64,000 bases of DNA. Source: Euglena gracilis. Taxonomy: Eukaryota; Euglenida; Euglenophyceae; Euglenales. Of this stretch, positions 20,584-29,358 are shown in pieces. Where the stretch lies: assembly GCA_039621445.1 (NCBI GenBank), contig CP154956.1, positions 33,019,437 through 33,083,436 on the forward strand. The letters are read 5' to 3'. The notes beneath the pieces were generated by a model, which was not told the DNA's origin, searched no databases, and was given only the letters and a program-made list of their open reading frames with translations. Each line of letters begins with the position of its first letter. Positions within the stretch are counted from its first letter, which is position 1. The position numbers and the translations under genes were made by a program.

Positions 20584-21781
20584 ACGATGCTGCTCCGACT
20601 TGGCGACGTGGCTTCTTGTCCCTGGGGGGTGTCCCCCCCCTCTGCCCCCCCTGGCCCCCATTTTCTGACCGAGGGCTTTTGAAGACAAATTTTCTTTTAC
20701 GGGTGGGGGGGTCGGGCTCACAAGGTCTTTGTGCTTCGCCCTCGGTGTCCCTTCCTCCCTGGTCGGTTTTCCTCGAGGGAGTACGAGACACCTCGGGCTC
20801 CGCACTTTGCCCTTGTGAGGCCAGATTGTGCACTGAAATTAGGGGGGCCAGGGCATTTTCCAGGGTACCTTGGGCACCAAGTCGTTGGTAGTGGGCTGTA
20901 AAAGCCTCCACCCCCCTCCACTGGCCAATTTCACAAACTTCTTGGGCAGAAAGGCCCAATTTTTTGAGCAAACCAACTCCAGCCCCTCTGGTGGAGTGTG
21001 CCCCCCACACCTGCGGGGGTACCCCATGTTGAGATAAAAAATTTTTGGTTATTGAAGCAATGGTATCAGCACTTATGGCTTTGAAGGGGGGTTTTAGTGA
21101 AATCAGAAGGGGACCCCCAGGCTTTACGTTAAATCGGGTTGCAGCCACATAAGCCATCATTAAATGAAAGGGACTTATCTGTGGGCACTTTGGAAGTGAA
21201 ACAACTCTCTCCCATTTATGGAATTTCTGGCCTTTACGCTTAATTTTAATGTAGGGCGCCTTGCCCAACACACTGGTGGTTCGTTTGATTCTCTCCAAAT
21301 CAGAAGACCGATATAAACAGAGAATTCTGGAGCAAAAAATCAGCTGTGTGCGCAATGTGCATACATCAGATGGAAAGGGGGCTTGGGCCAGCCCCAGGAG
21401 GATTGGGAGGGGATCCCAAAAAGCGCCATATTTTTCCAGATTTTGATTCCAAAGCCTCTTGTAAGGGGCCAACATGGTGTGGAATCTCAAACCACCAAAC
21501 CCAGGAATTAAAAGCATAGCACTGTAGGCATTACGTGCCTGGGCCTTGGAAAACTGAAATAACTGTACTAAAGCGTCAGCCACTTGGTCAGTTGTGGCTT
21601 GAGGGGGGGGTATCCCCATTTTGTCCAAAATAACCCATAATAATGCAAAGGAACTCTGATACCGCTTTAAACTGGGGTTTCTCCCCAGGAAATCCTCAAT
21701 GGATTTATTCTGTATTTGTTTCCCCTCCAATATTTTCCTGAGCAAATCATGCAAAGGAGGGGCCATCTGGGGGGTGGCATT
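20543..21781 (-). CDS. Tyrosine recombinase of element A
   Basis: The enzyme would integrate the circular DNA copy of the element. In the frame that runs open from 24625 to 20543, the recombinase part occupies roughly the last 410 codons. Catalytic residues are visible: an arginine in LYRSSD (about codon 1106 of the open frame), HSTRG giving His-x-x-Arg (about 1210-1213), a Trp in GQWRG (about 1236) and the nucleophile Tyr in TAHYQRLG (about 1246). A lysine-rich turn (KRKGQ) lies between the first Arg and the His. After the domain there is a basic, low-complexity tail encoded by the complementary region and the terminal repeat. The start is unknown: the frame has no stop for another 2.8 kb upstream, overlapping pol in another phase. 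Expression might use that long frame, frameshifting, splicing or internal initiation. Confidence 0.88.
   Translation of the reverse strand, partial: NATPQMAPPLHDLLRKILEGKQIQNKSIEDFLGRNPSLKRYQSSFALLWVILDKMGIPPPQATTDQVADALVQLFQFSKAQARNAYSAMLLIPGFGGLRFHTMLAPYKRLWNQNLEKYGAFWDPLPILLGLAQAPFPSDVCTLRTQLIFCSRILCLYRSSDLERIKRTTSVLGKAPYIKIKRKGQKFHKWERVVSLPKCPQISPFHLMMAYVAATRFNVKPGGPLLISLKPPFKAISADTIASITKNFLSQHGVPPQVWGAHSTRGAGVGLLKKLGLSAQEVCEIGQWRGVEAFTAHYQRLGAQGTLENALAPLISVHNLASQGQSAEPEVSRTPSRKTDQGGRDTEGEAQRPCEPDPPTRKRKFVFKSPRSENGGQGGQRGGTPPRDKKPRRQVGAASSANSGEAALSGDS
20717..20819. repeat. Internal complementary region of element A
   Basis: Positions 20717-20787 are the exact complement of the left outer edge (20423-20493). 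Positions 20786-20819 are the exact complement of the right outer edge (24978-25011). The two segments abut at an AG dinucleotide. In the accepted DIRS replication model this region templates the joining of the two ends into a circle, and here it reads through the predicted junction. The recombinase frame is translated across it. Confidence 0.93.
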
Positions 21782-24186
21782 TTTTCTCCCCTGCAATTGG
21801 TGAACATGCCCTTGTAAGGGGTGATCTTCAGGCAGGGGGTCCCTGGCACTTTCATCTTTATTAATTGGGGCCACCATGTGGCAGAATCCCAAAAGGGGGT
21901 GACCATCAAAACTTTGGTCTGGGGAAACATTCTCAATCGTGGGAGAAATTTCTGAATGATTGACCAAGGGGGGTTTGCATAAAGTCCCCCCATGTTGTCC
22001 AGGGGACATTGGAGGGCATCCACTGCCCTGGCCTCCCAGTGGGGCCACCTGGCCACAAAATTGGGCAGTTTTTTGTTGCCTGGGGAGGCAAATAAGTCTG
22101 TTTCCAAATTTATGAAACTTTTGAAATGCTGCCTTAGCCATTGAAAGAGCTGGGGGTCCAGTGAGTAATCCCCCCTGTCTGACTCCCATCTGCTTATGGG
22201 GTCTGCCAAGCATTCCTGTGAAGGAACCCAATTTACTTGTAGATTCAAACTTTTTTCTATGCACCATTTGAAAAATGGCCTTAGAAGGCTGTTGAAAGGG
22301 TCCTTTCTGCCCCCCCCTTTTGTCAGGTAATAATAGATTACCTGATTGTCCACTGAAAGGGACACTGTTTCCCCAGGTCTGCTGAGACTTTTCACTGTGT
22401 TGATGGCTGCACGTAATTCTTTTACGTTGATATGCAAAATGGAGTTTTCTCTCCAAAACTCCTGGACAATTTCTCCTGTGTGGATGTCCAGCCCCCCCCA
22501 GGCATGGGTGCTGCTGTCTGAATGCAACTCCCTTGTTGCATTTTGGGGGAAAGGTCTGCCCCCCCAGGTGTCCAACAGATTTTTTATTTCCCTCAGTTGG
22601 GCTTTTATGTCCTTTGAAATAGCATGCTTTGAATCCCATGGGGCTGCAGATTTGGTGACCAAAAATTTTGTTAGGGAGTCTGTGAAAGCCCTTAAGAAGG
22701 GCAGGGCCATGAGGTTGCACCTGATTTGGCCCAAAATGGCAGCTAACTGCCTTTTCGACATGAAATCTTTTTTCACTATTTTTCCCAGCTCCTTTTTTAT
22801 TGTTTTCACCTTCTGGGGGGGAATTTGCAATTTTCCCTCTTGGAAATTTAACTGGAAGCCCAAATGGTTTACAACTTGTGTGGGTTCTAGGACTGATTTT
22901 TTGACATTTATTTTGAACCCTGAATCGATTAGGTCTCTGACAACCTTGTTCAGGTGTTTTTGCAAAATATTTTTGGTGGGGGCAACCAATAAAATGTCGT
23001 CCAGGTAAATAAAAACCTGGATTCCTTTTTTCCTCCAACGTTTTTCGAATGTCTTCATGACTGACATAAAAATTTGTGGCATCACATTTAGGCCAAAACA
23101 GCCTGCTTGGAACTCCCAAGTTTGTCCCCCCACCTGATGCCTCAGAAAGGGTTTTAAGGTTGGGTTCACGGGAATATGAAAATATGCGTCTTTCAGGTCG
23201 ATTTTGGCTGCCCATTGGCCTTTCTCCAAAACTGGGAAAATGTTTTGAATGTGATCTAATTTGAAGGCTTTCACAGGGAATTTTTGGTTTATTTCCCTGC
23301 AGTCGCTTATGAATCTCCACTTCGTTTGCCCCCCCTCTGGTTTTGAAATTAAAAACCAGGGAATTAGATGCTGGGTTCCTGAATCCTGAACCCTCTTTAT
23401 GGACCCTGATTTTTCGTAATCCGTCAGGATTTTTTCTGCCTGGTTCAGGTCCAGGTTGGCTCTGGTTTTTGGATGCGTGGACAATTTTGGGGGGTTGACC
23501 CAAGGGGGTTGAATGCCATTTTTTATAAGTTGGCAGGTTGCTAGGGGGGCATTTTTCTGCCACCATTTTATACTTTTTTGCAGTCTCTGGTGTAGGGGGG
23601 TGTCTCCCCATTTTTCCTCCATGGAATTTATTTCCCCAATCAATTTGTTTTCTGGGGGTTGGGTGGTGGGTGTTGGACATTGCACCCCTGGTGCCCCTGG
23701 GGATTGAACATTCTGTAAGGGATGCTGGGGGGGTGTGCATGCTCTTCTCACAGGTTCTCTGTTCCTCCACTTTGTCATTGGTGTTGTCATTTGACATACC
23801 ATAGGGGCCCCTTTTTGGGTATCCCCCTTGTTTTGACTTGCCCCTGCCATGGGCATTGAACAAGAAATGTGAGGGGGGGTTGCCCCCTTGTCCTCCACTG
23901 CCCCTGTGGGGGCGTCCTCCTGGGGCTGCTGTAGTTGATTTATATAAGGTTTGCACCTTAGCTTCTGGGGGGCCATTTCTGGTCCACCCCTTTGGCCCCC
24001 ATGGCCTTGTTGATGCAATTGGCCTCCCTGGCCTGATAAATGCTGGCCTCCATGGCCCTGTGAAAACTGGCCGCCCTGGCCCTGTGAAAATTGGCCGCCC
24101 TGGCCCTGTGAAAACTGGCCACCATGGCCCTGCACTTCTTGGCCACCATGGCCGTGCACATGAAATTGAACAAAATTCTGGCCCAT
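21667..24186 (-). CDS. Pol of element A: RT, RNase H and methyltransferase-like domains
   Basis: The 839-codon frame begins at an ATG inside the gag repeats; the same phase is open a little further upstream. Residues 1-70 are GGQ/FSQG repeats that belong to Gag. Reverse transcriptase covers about 275-460, with KIDLKDAYFH and the active site YLDD at 394-397. RNase H follows with D557 (SDSSTHAWGG), E590 (NVKEL), D613 (SVDN) and D662, a complete acidic set. The last part, about 696-775, has DLFASPGNKKLP and NPPW at 738-741, the motif of adenine-N6 methyltransferases and the known MT domain of DIRS elements. No internal stop or frameshift is present. It overlaps the recombinase frame along its whole length. 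It would copy the element RNA into DNA. Confidence 0.93.
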   Translation of the reverse strand: MGQNFVQFHVHGHGGQEVQGHGGQFSQGQGGQFSQGQGGQFSQGHGGQHLSGQGGQLHQQGHGGQRGGPEMAPQKLRCKPYINQLQQPQEDAPTGAVEDKGATPPHISCSMPMAGASQNKGDTQKGAPMVCQMTTPMTKWRNREPVRRACTPPQHPLQNVQSPGAPGVQCPTPTTQPPENKLIGEINSMEEKWGDTPLHQRLQKSIKWWQKNAPLATCQLIKNGIQPPWVNPPKLSTHPKTRANLDLNQAEKILTDYEKSGSIKRVQDSGTQHLIPWFLISKPEGGQTKWRFISDCREINQKFPVKAFKLDHIQNIFPVLEKGQWAAKIDLKDAYFHIPVNPTLKPFLRHQVGGQTWEFQAGCFGLNVMPQIFMSVMKTFEKRWRKKGIQVFIYLDDILLVAPTKNILQKHLNKVVRDLIDSGFKINVKKSVLEPTQVVNHLGFQLNFQEGKLQIPPQKVKTIKKELGKIVKKDFMSKRQLAAILGQIRCNLMALPFLRAFTDSLTKFLVTKSAAPWDSKHAISKDIKAQLREIKNLLDTWGGRPFPQNATRELHSDSSTHAWGGLDIHTGEIVQEFWRENSILHINVKELRAAINTVKSLSRPGETVSLSVDNQVIYYYLTKGGGRKDPFNSLLRPFFKWCIEKSLNLQVNWVPSQECLADPISRWESDRGDYSLDPQLFQWLRQHFKSFINLETDLFASPGNKKLPNFVARWPHWEARAVDALQCPLDNMGGLYANPPWSIIQKFLPRLRMFPQTKVLMVTPFWDSATWWPQLIKMKVPGTPCLKITPYKGMFTNCRGEKMPPPRWPLLCMICSGKYWRGNKYRINPLRISWGETPV

Positions 24187-24189
24187 ATG

Positions 24190-24729
24190 GCCTTGGTCTC
24201 CCGCTCCACTGGAAATCTGGGGGGGCTGGTGTGCCCCCCCTGCTTCCCCTTGGGAGGGGTTGTTGTGTTAGAAAAATTGGGGGGATTTGACAGACCTTTC
24301 CTCCTCCTTCCTGTGGGGAGATGCTTGTGGAATTGGCCTCCATGGCCACCACCTTGTCCTTGATTCCATCTCCTGGCAGCTGGTTGGGCTTGTGGGACAT
24401 GTCCCTGGAATCCTTTGGGTTTCTGTTGTCCCATCTGGCTTGATTTTGGGGCCCCAATGCCCAGATGTTTCTGCCCGTATTGGGCTGGTGGTTCCTTCCT
24501 CGTTCTGGTCTTTCTGACCACTGTGGTCCACAGTCCGTGGCCGTCACTGGGTGGGGGTTTTTTCTGGGAATTTTTTGATGAAGGGATCTGGGGGGGGGCC
24601 ATGAGGGACGGCCACGGTTCGCCACGTTCTGTCCGCATCTCCAGTTTCTCCAGCTGCTGCGGCGACTGCTGCTCCAGGTAGTTCACGTCGAGTGTTTGAT
24701 GCCAATTTCTTCTCCACAGCATTGTTCAT
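24190..24729 (-). CDS. Gag of element A, in shifting frames
   Basis: The ATG at 24729 starts MNNAVEKKLAS. The same position and a similar alanine-rich stretch start the gag of element C, which supports this start. A G9 run (24590-24598 on plus) then coincides with a change of phase: the continuing frame, open to about 24230, carries GHGLWTTVVRKTRTRKE, also conserved in C. Near G7 and C7 runs at about 24219-24240 the phase returns to that of pol, where GGQFSQG repeats lead into RT. Gag proteins package element RNA; the Gly/Gln repeats may serve that role. The two phase changes at homopolymers could be sequencing indels, real slippage mutations or programmed slippage. Confidence 0.6.
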
Positions 24730-24885
24730 TGAAGTCAGATTTGAAATTGATAATTGGCTTGTCAATTGACACTCGTCAGGTTCGTGTCTTTCTGGATATT
24801 CTTATTCTGTCGACTTCTCCTCTTGGTTCTCCTTCGTTCGAGACTCTGTTCCTTTCTTCTGGGTGTCGAAGGGCAAATTAAGAAT

Positions 24886-25011
24886 CAGCCAACTCCGGCG
24901 AAAAAAGGCACTAAGCGGGGACTCCTAACCCAGCGCAACGAACAATCACACAACACCGCCGGCGAGCAAGGCATGGCCTCACAAGGGCAAAGTGCGGAGC
25001 CCGAGGTGTCT
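24886..25011. repeat. Right terminal repeat of element A
   Basis: Positions 24886-24980 are complementary to 20491-20583, differing only by a few bases in an A run. Positions 24978-25011 are the outer edge copied in the internal complementary region. Flanking CTAGCTGC resumes element D sequence. Confidence 0.93.
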
Positions 25012-25129
25012 AGCTGCAAACCCCCATGGCGTCTTCAATAAGGGTGGGAGGCTGGGTTGGAGCTGGCCTCCTCTCCGAATGCTGGCAAAGGGAAAAAAAA
25101 CAAAAAACAGAGTACTTGATGTGGGGGTC

Positions 25130-25390
25130 CCCCACCCCGGTGTGGTGGCCCATGCCCCGCACATGGTACACTGAGAGGCATTTTTGGCAGCGGTATGCTG
25201 CCTCGGTGACCATGTCAAAATTACATGCAGGACAGGTGAGGGTATCATACAATGGTCGCAAAATGTGCAGGGCGTTCAAAGCAGCGACTTGTGCTGTGCA
25301 ATCCTCGTCCCCCCCGTCCGCCTTTCTTCGTCGGCTTCCGGAAGGGGGGGCGTCGTGCTGTGCACAGCACAAGTCCCTGCTTGCCTGCCT
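25130..25390 (-). CDS. C-terminal zinc-ribbon segment and complementary region of element D
   Basis: Downstream of D's recombinase the reading continues across the internal complementary region (25279-25389). In one phase it enters LRPLYDTLTCPACNFDM, then YRCQKCLSVYHVRGMGHH. Two CxxC pairs about 12 residues apart, followed by histidines, look like a zinc ribbon. It is separated from the recombinase core by a phase change, as elsewhere in D, so fusion to the recombinase is likely but not proven. Element A has no equivalent. A nucleic-acid-binding role is a guess. Confidence 0.45.
25279..25389. repeat. Internal complementary region of element D
   Basis: Positions 25279-25342 are complementary to the left outer edge at 20291-20354, with several mismatches. 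Positions 25344-25389 are complementary to the right outer edge at about 29397-29438, including CGTCGTGCTGTGCACAGCAC. The mismatches reflect the age of the element. Because the region lies to the right of insertion A, the order left repeat, A, complementary region is unambiguous. Confidence 0.85.
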
Positions 25391-25429
25391 TTGTCACTTA
25401 CCCCCTGCAAAATCTCTGTCCAATTTTGT

Positions 25430-26722
25430 GTGTTGTGGAGGGTCAAATAATACTTGTCCAAAGTGGCTTGGGTGGTCCACCTCCCCCTCCCCTGAATGAG
25501 GTCCTTGGGGACCCTTTTCCAGAAGGTGTGTGGCTGTGGCGGCTCTCAAAGAATGGGCTTTGAAAATTTTGGTGTCCACCGCCCCCCAACTCCAACATGT
25601 GTAAAACTGTTTTGGCAATTCGTTCTGAGCCAAGGCACAAAGATTTGTCTTTTTCATGTCTAAAAAGGAACAGGTTGGGGTGGAAACGGTGTTCAAACAA
25701 GTATGCCACCAAAGTTTGCCACACCTTTTCTGGGACATTGAAGGTCTCCACTGAACCAGTTTTTGCGGTGCACCGAACAAAAAACTGGCCACGGTACTCA
25801 AAAATTGCCCACACCAAGTTGGCACAATCACCACTTCTGATCAACGTGGTCAACCGAATCTGCAAGATGAGTCTGTCACACAATGGGTTTGGTGGGTCAT
25901 TTTGGAAAGCCATGGTCAAAAGTGTTTGGATGGGGTAGGTGACAGGGTACCTGCACTTTTTTGACGCTTGTAAGAGTCGTCTTTTCACCTGCCGTAGCAA
26001 AACTGCACTTTTGGCGTTTGTCACCACATCCAAGGCATCCCCCACCCACTGCAAGCGAACACTGTAAGGCAAATCATTTTGGGATTCCAATGTTCTTATT
26101 GCCATTCGAATGTCTTGGGGGGTCAGGCTGTTTTGCCTTGACAAATAGTGAAAAGGGTTCCCCAAGCTGGTGGGGGGAGCACCCCCCCTTCTGGGTCTCG
26201 AAAAATTGGCTTTCCCCTGATGATGAGGGGGGGGGGCAACCTGGATTGAAGTCAGAACCCTCCACCAGTGTTGTGTTTTCCACACTGGCAGACAAACCAG
26301 GCAAAGGGCATGGTCCTGTTGGATTTTCCTCAGGGTTCTGGGGATGACATCCCAGGGGGGGTTGACCCAGCTCTGGAATTTCCCCCAATCCAAGTCCCAA
26401 GCATTCCCCAGGGAGTGGGGGTCCACCCTCCATGATGCATATCTTTTTTCAGTTTGTGATTGTGGGAATTGGCAAACAGGTCCACTTGGTGGTAAAATTG
26501 GAAATGTTTCAGGACCCTGTGAAAAATGTTGATGTCCAGAGCATAATTTTTGGGTCGGGATTCCTGGAGAGCCAGTCTGCCCTTTTGTTGGTTTGCCCAG
26601 CAATGTGTGTGGGGTTGAGGTAATGTTCTTGTTGTGCAATGCCCCCAGTTGTTGAAGAAATGGTTGGTTGATGGTGGGTATTTTTGACCCTTTCTTCCAG
26701 CACCAGGCTGTGCTGGAAGCAT
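25430..26722 (-). pseudogene. Methyltransferase-like domain and tyrosine recombinase of element D, frame-broken
   Basis: The first part has VDLFANSHNHKLKK then, after a phase change, YASWRVDP and WVNPPWDVIPRTL (about 26343-26372), the NPPW methyltransferase-like motif. The recombinase follows with Arg in LIRSGDCANLVW, Lys in TAKTG, HSLRAATAT (about 25544-25562) and YY after GRGRWTTQATLDK. All catalytic positions of the family are still readable, but the phase changes at least twice, between ELGG and HSLR and again before GRGRW. It is therefore not translatable as one protein and has most likely been inactive for some time. Confidence 0.8.
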
Positions 26723-28130
26723 CTGTTTGAATTGTCAGTGTGCAGCCGTTTGGAATGTGTGGGAGGAGGAATTGTACTGCCTTTGCGCTTGCCAGCGCTT
26801 CTTTAGTGGTGATGTGTACTTTCCTTTCTTATGTTTCCCACTGTGCTGCACATGTTTTGAGTTCCTGATTGTTGTGTGTGAGAACTGCCCCCCATCCTTT
26901 GTTGCTGGCATCCGAGGTGATGGTGTACTGCAAATTGTTCTGTGGCCTGAATGTTGGTGGGATGGGGTTCCTCAGGGCATGTTCTGCCTGTTGTAGCAGT
27001 TGGATGATGTCCTGTGTTTTCTGTGTTGACATTGTCCAGCATTTGAATTTGTTCCAAAAACCCAGGGTTTTGTAGTTCGTGGACACCCCTTTGGCAGCCT
27101 GCTTCATGATTTGGGCTGGTATCCCCTGCAAGGCTGTGTTGCTGTGACATGTGTCCAGGAGATTGCCTGCCAGGCTGGCCAGTGCTCTGGGTTGAAATGT
27201 GTTGCTTTTCTGCTGGTGTTTGATCCCTTTCAATGTCAGTGCCACTTTCCCAGGCAGTGGTCTGATTTTGCTGTGTAACAGGTCGATAATGTGGCCCAAA
27301 TAGGTCACCTGTTGCTGTGGTTGTGTCATCGATTTCTTGCTGTTCAGTCTCACTCCACATGCTGTCAACTGTTTGATGAGTGTTGCTATTCTGTCTGCTG
27401 TCAACTGTGCTGTTGCCCCCAGGATCAGGATGTCGTCCACATACCAACAGTGGGGAATTTGTTGGTCGTTCAGCCAAGCACGAATTGGTTTGGTCAGTTT
27501 CTGTGCCCACCATGGGCTGAGGACCCATCCAAAGGGCAGTTCTTGAATCTGAAAACCCCGGTTCCCCACTTGAAACCTCATCCATCTCTGTAGTTTTGGG
27601 TGTATCTGAAGGTGGTGGAAGAAGTTTTTGATGTCCAATGTCATGCCCCACTGAACTGGAGTTTTGGTTTCTGGATCCTGTTGTTGGAGTGTTGAGATCA
27701 TGCTTTTCCATGTTTCTGTTTTGTGTTTGGGTACTTGATGGCAACTGTTGTCAGCCTGATTTTGCCTGTGTCTTTCTTTTCCCTTGTGAGTGTGGGGGTC
27801 CATTGTCTGGTGATTTGCATTTCCTCTGTGGTCAGTTTTCTGATTGCTGCTGTTTCCAGGTATTCGTTTATCGTTTCCAGAACTGGTTCTGTGGCTGCTG
27901 CTGTTTTTGTGTGTTCTCTGAGTGGTGGGATTCCTGTCATCGGTGCTTTTACGCCCTTGGTGATGGCTTGTTGCAAAACACTGTCTGTCCCCAGTTTTTG
28001 CCACTCTTGAATTCTTTCCCTGGGTCCCTGCCATGTGCATGGTGGCAGTTTGCTGTTGTTTTCCTGCAGCAGTTTTGGAATGTCGAAGTTTTCTGGGACC
28101 CACTGTTCTGCATCTGTTTGCACAATTCCT
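26700..28130 (-). pseudogene. Reverse transcriptase and RNase H of element D, frame-broken
   Basis: An upstream segment in one phase (AEQWVPENFDIPKLLQENN to KIRLTTVAIKYPNTKQKH) switches phase near 27720 to MISTLQQQDPETK. It then continues through TLDIKNFFHHLQIHP, ELPFGWVLSPWWAQ and the active site WYVDDILILG. RNase H begins with ITSDASNKGWGAVL and continues after a stop and a phase change at about 26830 with HITTKEALASAKAV and TIQTDASSTAW. YVDD rather than YLDD, and low similarity outside motifs, place D in a different lineage from A, B and C. Confidence 0.85.
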
Positions 28131-28210
28131 CCTGGTGCAGGTGTGGGCTGGCCTGCACCAGGGCCCCTTCACTCCTGAGAGTTGTTCTTTCCTTTCCCCC
28201 CTTTTCCTTT

Positions 28211-28906
28211 TCATTTTCCTTTTCCCCTGTAATTTGATCTGCTCCTAGGTCTGGTGTTCTGGGTTGCTGCCCTGTGCTGTGATCTGCCTCTTCCCCTGTG
28301 ATTTGACTGTCGTTGTCTGATTTTCTGTTCTTCCTCCTTTGACAACAATCTTGTGGTTGTGAGGTCTGGTCTTGGCTCCAGTGTGCTGTGATCTTTCCCC
28401 ACCAGCAAATGCCTTCTGGTTTCTTGCAGGTCCTGCCACAAGCTTCTCAACCAAGCACTGGCTTGGTTGAGATGTTCCAGATCATCTGTTTCAATTGTAT
28501 GCACCAGTAGGTGCATGCAATTTCTGCTTTTTTCTGTGCCTGGTCTGTTCTACGATTCTGGCCCAGTCTGTTTCTACGTGGGGGGGGGGGCTTGGGGGAC
28601 TCCCGTGTAGTGTGTTAGTTCATCCCCAGATTTCTTTAAAAAATCCAAAGGGGGAGGGGTGGCCAACCTGCTGGAAAATAGAATGGCATCGCGGTGGGAG
28701 GGATTATGTACAGCAGCGGGCAGCACATCAGCCCACTGGCCAGCATGGCCAGCAGGCTCTCCTTCAAACTCCTCCTCTTCCATGCTGACATCCTCCACTG
28801 CAGCTGCATTGGCAGGGGGGGCTCCTGTTGCTGGACCCCCCACCCTCTCCTTCACTTTTGCCGTCTCTCTCCTCAGATTCTGAATTTCTTGCATCAATTG
28901 TTCCAT
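28211..28906 (-). pseudogene. Gag of element D, frame-broken
   Basis: The ATG at 28906 starts MEQLMQEIQNLRRETAKVKE, a short amphipathic, probably coiled-coil start. A Pro/Ala linker with EEEEFEGE follows, then RDAILFSSRLATPPPLDFL. The phase changes at a G-rich run near 28580-28590. The second segment, 28516-28211, has HLLVHTIETDDLEHLNQASA and ends in an Arg/Gly-rich tail (NHRGRGRSQH), typical of RNA-binding Gag C termini. The assignment rests on position before RT and composition, not on a recognised domain. Confidence 0.6.
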
Positions 28907-29358
28907 TTCAATTTCTCAGAGAAATTCTCAATTTGCAATTCTCAGTGTGCAATTCTCAATTTGCAATTCTTGAATTCCTGTTCTTGTCTCCTGGTTTCCT
29001 GGTTCTGCGACTTGAAACTTCTGGTCTGTTGAACAGGAAAAGTGAAAAAATTGAATTTACGGGAGGGGAACACAGCTGCTGGTTTTGGGGTCTTTGGATC
29101 CTTGTTGTCCTGGGAGAAAGGAAAGTATAAAAAAAGGGGTTGTTTTTTTTGAGCGAATAGGGAACACAACTGGGCACTTCGGGGATTTAAGCCCGCTGAA
29201 CCTGTGCCTGTGAAAAAATGAAAATGAAAGACACTTGTATTTTTGAGAACAGGGAACGCAGCTGAGGCTTACAATTGCTCAGTTTCCTTGAACTTAACCT
29301 TGTTTTCAAGATTCTTCCCTGTTGTATCACTCGTCGGCGAAATTCAATTTCGCGTAGT
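28907..29358 (-). other. Leader region of element D
   Basis: This lies between the right terminal repeat and gag. It contains repeats of GCAATTCTCAATTT just upstream of the gag ATG and no open frame of note. Confidence 0.5.

Larger units (their letters stand above)
20423..25011 (-). mobile_element. DIRS-type retrotransposon A, full length and near intact
   Basis: The 4,589-bp element has every structural mark of the DIRS group. Inverted terminal repeats lie at 20491-20583 and 24886-24980, with only a small indel between them. The unique outer edges are 20423-20493 and 24978-25011. The internal complementary region at 20717-20819 is the mirror of the two outer edges joined together. The coding order on the minus strand is gag, RT, RNase H, methyltransferase-like, tyrosine recombinase. 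DIRS elements are known to integrate circular DNA by their recombinase, without target duplication; the CT shared at the junctions fits this. Near-identical repeats and long uninterrupted frames indicate recent activity. Confidence 0.93.

Noticed and set aside
22346-23008. Long plus-strand open frame of 220 codons
   Set aside because: It lies antisense to the RT/RNase H region of element A; its openness follows from the codon use of the pol frame, and it has no protein features of its own.
21782-24625. The first 940 or so codons of the 1360-codon frame as an extra protein
   Set aside because: The translation over RT resembles no family and is proline/glycine-biased, as expected from a shifted reading of pol. 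I treat it as an overlap phenomenon, not an annotated product.
26803-27744. Separate 313-codon minus-strand frame overlapping element D's RT
   Set aside because: It is Gln/Thr/Ser/His-rich, lies in a different phase from the RT motifs, and fits a shifted reading of RT.
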